Both the position numbers and the translations under genes were made by a program. Below the pieces are notes generated by a model that worked only from the letters and a program-made list of their open reading frames with translations, was not told where the DNA came from and made no database searches. Below are positions 35,760-38,789 of a DNA stretch of 38,789 bases, one piece after another (the first letter of the stretch is position 1; every line of letters begins with the position of its first letter). Origin of the DNA: Phycisphaerales bacterium UBA2421 (GTDB taxonomy: Bacteria; Planctomycetota; Phycisphaerae; Tepidisphaerales; Tepidisphaeraceae); assembly GCA_002343075.1 (NCBI GenBank), contig DDRH01000039.1, positions 18,068-56,856 of the forward strand, written 5' to 3'.

Positions 35760-37271
35760 ATGAAACTGTATTCACGCCGTTCATCACGCATCGAAACCCT
35801 GGATCCGCGACTGTGCCTGGCCAATGTGCCGCCTAGCGCGCAAGAGCAGTACATGGTTGAGCTGATCAACCGCGCGCGGGCAAATCCGCCGCAATATGCA
35901 GTTGATTTTAATCTCCCCGTTTCGCTAACCGACGCCAGCCCCCGGCCGCCGCTGGCGGTGAACGGGTTTTTGACCGATTCATCGCGCGGCCATGCGGTGG
36001 AGATGGCGACATTCAACTACTTTGCGCACACCAGTGCAGTCACTGGTAAGGCACCGAACCGAATGGCGCGCGATGCGGGGTATGTCTTGCCGGGTTTTTA
36101 CCCGGACGATCAGAACTTTATCGAGTCGTTGGCGGCGGGGTCGTTTCTCAGTTACCAGTCGGCGGTTGCGCCCTTGAATGCGCTGCTCGTTGATCAGGGC
36201 CTGAATCCGCCCGGCCATCGCATTCATCTGCTGGCGATGGACCCGTTTTATGAAACGCATAATGAGATTGGTGTGGGTTACGGGTTTGGCAGTTCGTCGA
36301 GTTTTCAAAACTACTGGGCCATTCAGACAGGCCCGGACAGCTTGGGGCGTGAGTTTCTGACCGGCGTCGTCTATTCTGATACGGTCAGCGCGGACAACTT
36401 TTACACCCCGGGTGAAGGCAAAGGCGCCGTGGAAGTGCGCGCCACGCGCATCAGCGATAATATGGAGTTTGTCGCCACAACCTACGGCAGCGGGGGGTAT
36501 AGCCTGCCACTGACGGCGGGGGTCTACAATGTGACAGCGAGCGGTGGCGAACTCGCGTCGCCGATTACCGTTAACAACATCACCATCGGCAGCAGCAATG
36601 TGAAGCAAGACTTTGTTGCCAGCGCGGTGCCCGTCGGCCCGAGCGTGACAGCCAAGCAGTTTCTCGTCGATGCTTCTGTGCAGACATTGCAGTTTGATTT
36701 CAGCCAGCCGGTCGCCGGTCTGACGGCGAGCGATCTCGTGCTGGAGCAACTCGGCTCGCCCAATCAGACCATTCCATCTGCCAATATTGCTATGGTGCTG
36801 AACGGTGCTCAGCAGCAGGCCAACTTCACCTTTCCGGGTTACGCTGCCGGCGCGCTGCCCGACGGCAACTACGTCGCGGCGCTGCCCGCGGGTTCGTTCA
36901 CTAATGGACTCGGTAATCCGTCGGTGGCGGCGAGCCTGGATTTCTTCGTCCTCGCCGGCGACGCCAACCGCGATCGCAGCGTGAACCTCGACGACTTCAC
37001 CATCCTCGCCGCCAACTTTGGGCAGACGGGGCAAGTGTTCAGCGAAGGCAACTTCGACTACGACCCCGCCGGCGCGGTGAATCTCGATGACTTCACCATC
37101 CTCGCCAGCCAGTTCGGTGCGAGTCTTCCCGCGCCGGGCGATTTGCCCCGGCGGGAGCCTGCGTCGCTTCCGTTGTCGCCATTCTCCGCGGAAAGGGTGG
37201 CTCGGCCGGTCAGCCGCGTCATGTCGCCGGACGAACTACTCGGTACTGGCGATGCGCCGACTTACATCTGA
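35760..37271 (+). CDS. CAP (SCP/PR-1-like) domain LEPR-XLL dockerin protein
   Basis: A 503-residue protein starting 43 bases behind the previous gene; GGAGG stands seven bases before ATG 35760. The N-terminal motif is degenerate (IETLDPRLCLAN). Residues about 28-210 form a CAP domain: LINRARANPPQYA, then GHAVEMATFNYFAHTS, PNRMARDAGY, a conserved Glu in FIESLAAG, PPGHRIHLLAM, and EIGVGYGFG. The His-Glu-His cluster typical of CAP proteins is kept. CAP proteins are secreted and have varied roles; the bacterial one here is unknown. A carboxypeptidase-regulatory-like sandwich (about 222-264) and an Ig-like module (LPDGNYVAAL) lead to the dockerin (about 399-460: DANRDRSVNLDDFTILAANF, then DYDPAGAVNLDDF) and a 31-residue tail that matches that of the 7418 protein. 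Co-transcription with 31235 is possible. Confidence 0.9.
   Translation: MKLYSRRSSRIETLDPRLCLANVPPSAQEQYMVELINRARANPPQYAVDFNLPVSLTDASPRPPLAVNGFLTDSSRGHAVEMATFNYFAHTSAVTGKAPNRMARDAGYVLPGFYPDDQNFIESLAAGSFLSYQSAVAPLNALLVDQGLNPPGHRIHLLAMDPFYETHNEIGVGYGFGSSSSFQNYWAIQTGPDSLGREFLTGVVYSDTVSADNFYTPGEGKGAVEVRATRISDNMEFVATTYGSGGYSLPLTAGVYNVTASGGELASPITVNNITIGSSNVKQDFVASAVPVGPSVTAKQFLVDASVQTLQFDFSQPVAGLTASDLVLEQLGSPNQTIPSANIAMVLNGAQQQANFTFPGYAAGALPDGNYVAALPAGSFTNGLGNPSVAASLDFFVLAGDANRDRSVNLDDFTILAANFGQTGQVFSEGNFDYDPAGAVNLDDFTILASQFGASLPAPGDLPRREPASLPLSPFSAERVARPVSRVMSPDELLGTGDAPTYI
37053..37150 (+). repeat. 98-bp dockerin-coding repeat, copy 2
   Basis: It differs from 35471-35568 at three bases: one T/C and an AG/GA pair in the final linker. 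It is coding DNA within the CAP gene. Confidence 0.9.
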
Positions 37272-37701
37272 GCTCCCGCGGCAGCGCTTCAAGGCCCCAA
37301 ATGGCTCGATCGTCGGCGACTCTGAAGGCAGCACCGCAGCACGCCCGCGCTGGGTGGTGTTCGCGGTGCCTGCATTGGAATTTGGCCGAAGTGGTGCACT
37401 CCTAAACGGCGACGAAGTGCTTGTCGGCAGGTAACTTACCGCCCAGTGCAATCGGAACGAAGTGGCGCGCGGATCTCGTGCCGCGGCGCTGCCGTCATGC
37501 GTCATCGGCACACTGTCTCGCTGATGAAATCGGTACTCGAAATCTCGCACAGCGACCCCGGTTGCAACTTGATTCCAATCACTACCTCGACAAAATGAAT
37601 TCTGTCAGGCCGCACTGGTCGGCACGCGTCGCAGGCGCGTCTTGTTGTTGCAGGTTGTTGGCCCGTTGCCCCTGCGCGTGCCGGGTGAAGGAGGAGTTGA
37701 G
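37272..37701. other. intergenic region, nothing recognised
   Basis: A 430-base spacer between the CAP gene and the last gene. I see no plausible gene and no strong hairpin. A frame from about 37421 runs out of phase into the next gene and is cysteine/arginine-rich, so it is taken as a shadow. GGAGGAG at its 3' end belongs to the next gene. Confidence 0.55.
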
Positions 37702-38789
37702 ATGCCGTTGTTCCGTTCCACCCGCCGCACTGCGCGCGGCGCGAGTCGTCTTCCTATCGAACACTTGGAAACTCGTCGGTTGCTGACCGCGATCGCTTCC
37801 GGAGAGCGGGTGACAGGCAATATCAGCGGCACGCCCGAAACGGTCGAGTTTACGGTGGCTGCAGTGGCGGGCGATTCGCTGCTGTTTAGCCTGGGCGAAC
37901 TGGTGAACTTCTCACCGCGGTTGCAGGTGTTTGCGCCGGACAATTCCATCGCGGGACAGATCACGGGCAGCACGTCGTTCACGGATGCGAATCTGCAGGT
38001 GGACCTGATCAGCGTCGCGCAGGCGGGGACGTATCGGGCGGTGGTGGGATCGACCTCAGGCTCGGGCGGGTTTGCGCTGTCGATGGTGAAGGTGCCGGGA
38101 GCACAACCATTTGATGAGGGGCCGTTGGTCAGCGGCCAGCGGAAAGAAGCACTGCTTGATCGTGGGGACCTCGATGTCTACACCTTTACCGCCAGCGCGG
38201 GCGATTCGATCATTGTATCGATGGGTGAACTGGAACTATGGGCGCCGCGGGTGGATCTGTTCGGGCCGAACGGGGCGCGGATCGCGACGATCTCGGGGAG
38301 CACAAGCTTTCACGATGCGAATCTGCAGGTGGAGGCGATGAACGTTGTCGACGGCGGAACATATTTCATCGTGGCACGCTCGGCATCGAACGCGACCAGC
38401 GGCAACTACGGTCTGACGATGGCCAAGCTCGCCGGGCCGCAGCCTTTTAATGAAGGGCCTCTGGCCAGCGGAGAACGGAAGGTAACCTCGCTGAGCCGCG
38501 GCGATATCGACGTGTACACGATTGCTGCCAACGTCGGCGATTCCATTTTGGTTTCGGTCGGCGAACTGACCAACTGGGCACCGCGCGTTGATCTGTTCGG
38601 ACCGACAGGCGTACGTCTGGCAACGGTCTCAGGAAGCACGTCGTTTTCCGATGCCAATCTGCAGGTGGAAACCCTGAGCGTGGCGGCGGCCGGGACATAT
38701 TTTGCTGTCGTTCGCGCCGGCGGCACTACGGTTGACGGAGAGTACGGCGTCTCGGTGGCAAAGCTCGGCGGGCCGCAGCCATTCGACGC
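37702..38789 (+). CDS. LEPR-XLL protein with PPC-like beta-sandwich repeats (5' part)
   Basis: The first 362 codons of a gene cut by the right edge; the frame is open to the end. GGAGGAG about six to eight bases before ATG 37702 fixes the start. The leader is basic, followed by IEHLETRRLLTA (about 18-29). At least three tandem repeats of about 110-112 residues follow, marked by GDSLLFSLGEL (about 57), GDSIIVSMGEL (about 167) and GDSILVSVGEL (about 279), each with LxVxAPxxx or VDLFGPxG and a GSTSFxDANLQV segment. The layout (DxDxYxF/I-type lead-in such as DLDVYTFTA, DIDVYTIAA) resembles bacterial pre-peptidase C-terminal (PPC) domains, which are found in secreted proteins. Whether it ends with an Ig-dockerin-tail cassette is beyond the window. 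Confidence 0.85.
   Translation, partial: MPLFRSTRRTARGASRLPIEHLETRRLLTAIASGERVTGNISGTPETVEFTVAAVAGDSLLFSLGELVNFSPRLQVFAPDNSIAGQITGSTSFTDANLQVDLISVAQAGTYRAVVGSTSGSGGFALSMVKVPGAQPFDEGPLVSGQRKEALLDRGDLDVYTFTASAGDSIIVSMGELELWAPRVDLFGPNGARIATISGSTSFHDANLQVEAMNVVDGGTYFIVARSASNATSGNYGLTMAKLAGPQPFNEGPLASGERKVTSLSRGDIDVYTIAANVGDSILVSVGELTNWAPRVDLFGPTGVRLATVSGSTSFSDANLQVETLSVAAAGTYFAVVRAGGTTVDGEYGVSVAKLGGPQPFD

Overview
The window looks like chromosomal DNA of a planctomycete, most likely of the class Phycisphaerae (inference). The reasons are nine proteins with the LEPR-XLL N-terminal motif, planctomycete-style dockerin C-termini, an ECF sigma factor next to a Ser/Thr kinase with TPRs, a PEP-CTERM protein, and G+C-rich DNA with large genes and long intergenic spaces. 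No rRNA, functional tRNA, transposase, phage gene or CRISPR array was seen.

Layout. 1-467 is the 3' end of a NhaP2-type cation/proton antiporter. 468-1251 is intergenic, with a 21-bp tandem repeat and a possible 40-codon ORF that itself contains a LEPRR motif. From 1252 to the right edge runs a cluster of large plus-strand surface-protein genes: one unassigned (1252), a CotH-kinase/lamin-tail pair (3292, 7418), a delta-60 propeller pair (14098, 17859), a pair with a broken metalloprotease motif (26778, 31235), a CAP-domain protein (35760) and a PPC-like repeat protein cut by the window edge (37702). Two islands interrupt it. One holds a four-helix membrane protein (minus) and a PEP-CTERM protein (12035-13852). 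The other holds a sigma factor, a receptor-like Ser/Thr kinase, a hypothetical protein and a 74-residue membrane protein (21121-26439).

Architecture. The eight complete LEPR-XLL proteins share one plan: a basic N-terminus with a motif close to E-x-L-E-x-R-R-L-L-S-A, a variable middle, one Ig-like module containing a PDGNY-like turn, a two-loop dockerin, and a 40-60 residue tail ending in a hydrophobic residue. None has an obvious classical signal peptide. The middles differ between families, but the C-terminal cassette is almost the same even in DNA between adjacent unrelated genes. This suggests a modular export or attachment system in which the ends are conserved, or homogenised, and the cargo varies. 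The sigma/kinase pair inside the cluster is a candidate regulator (inference). The most interesting points are the shared cassette and 31-residue tail, the near-identical 98-bp dockerin DNA in two unrelated genes, the two dockerin loop types, the paired loss of the first HExxH histidine, and a dispersed-repeat-like insertion inside the kinase domain.
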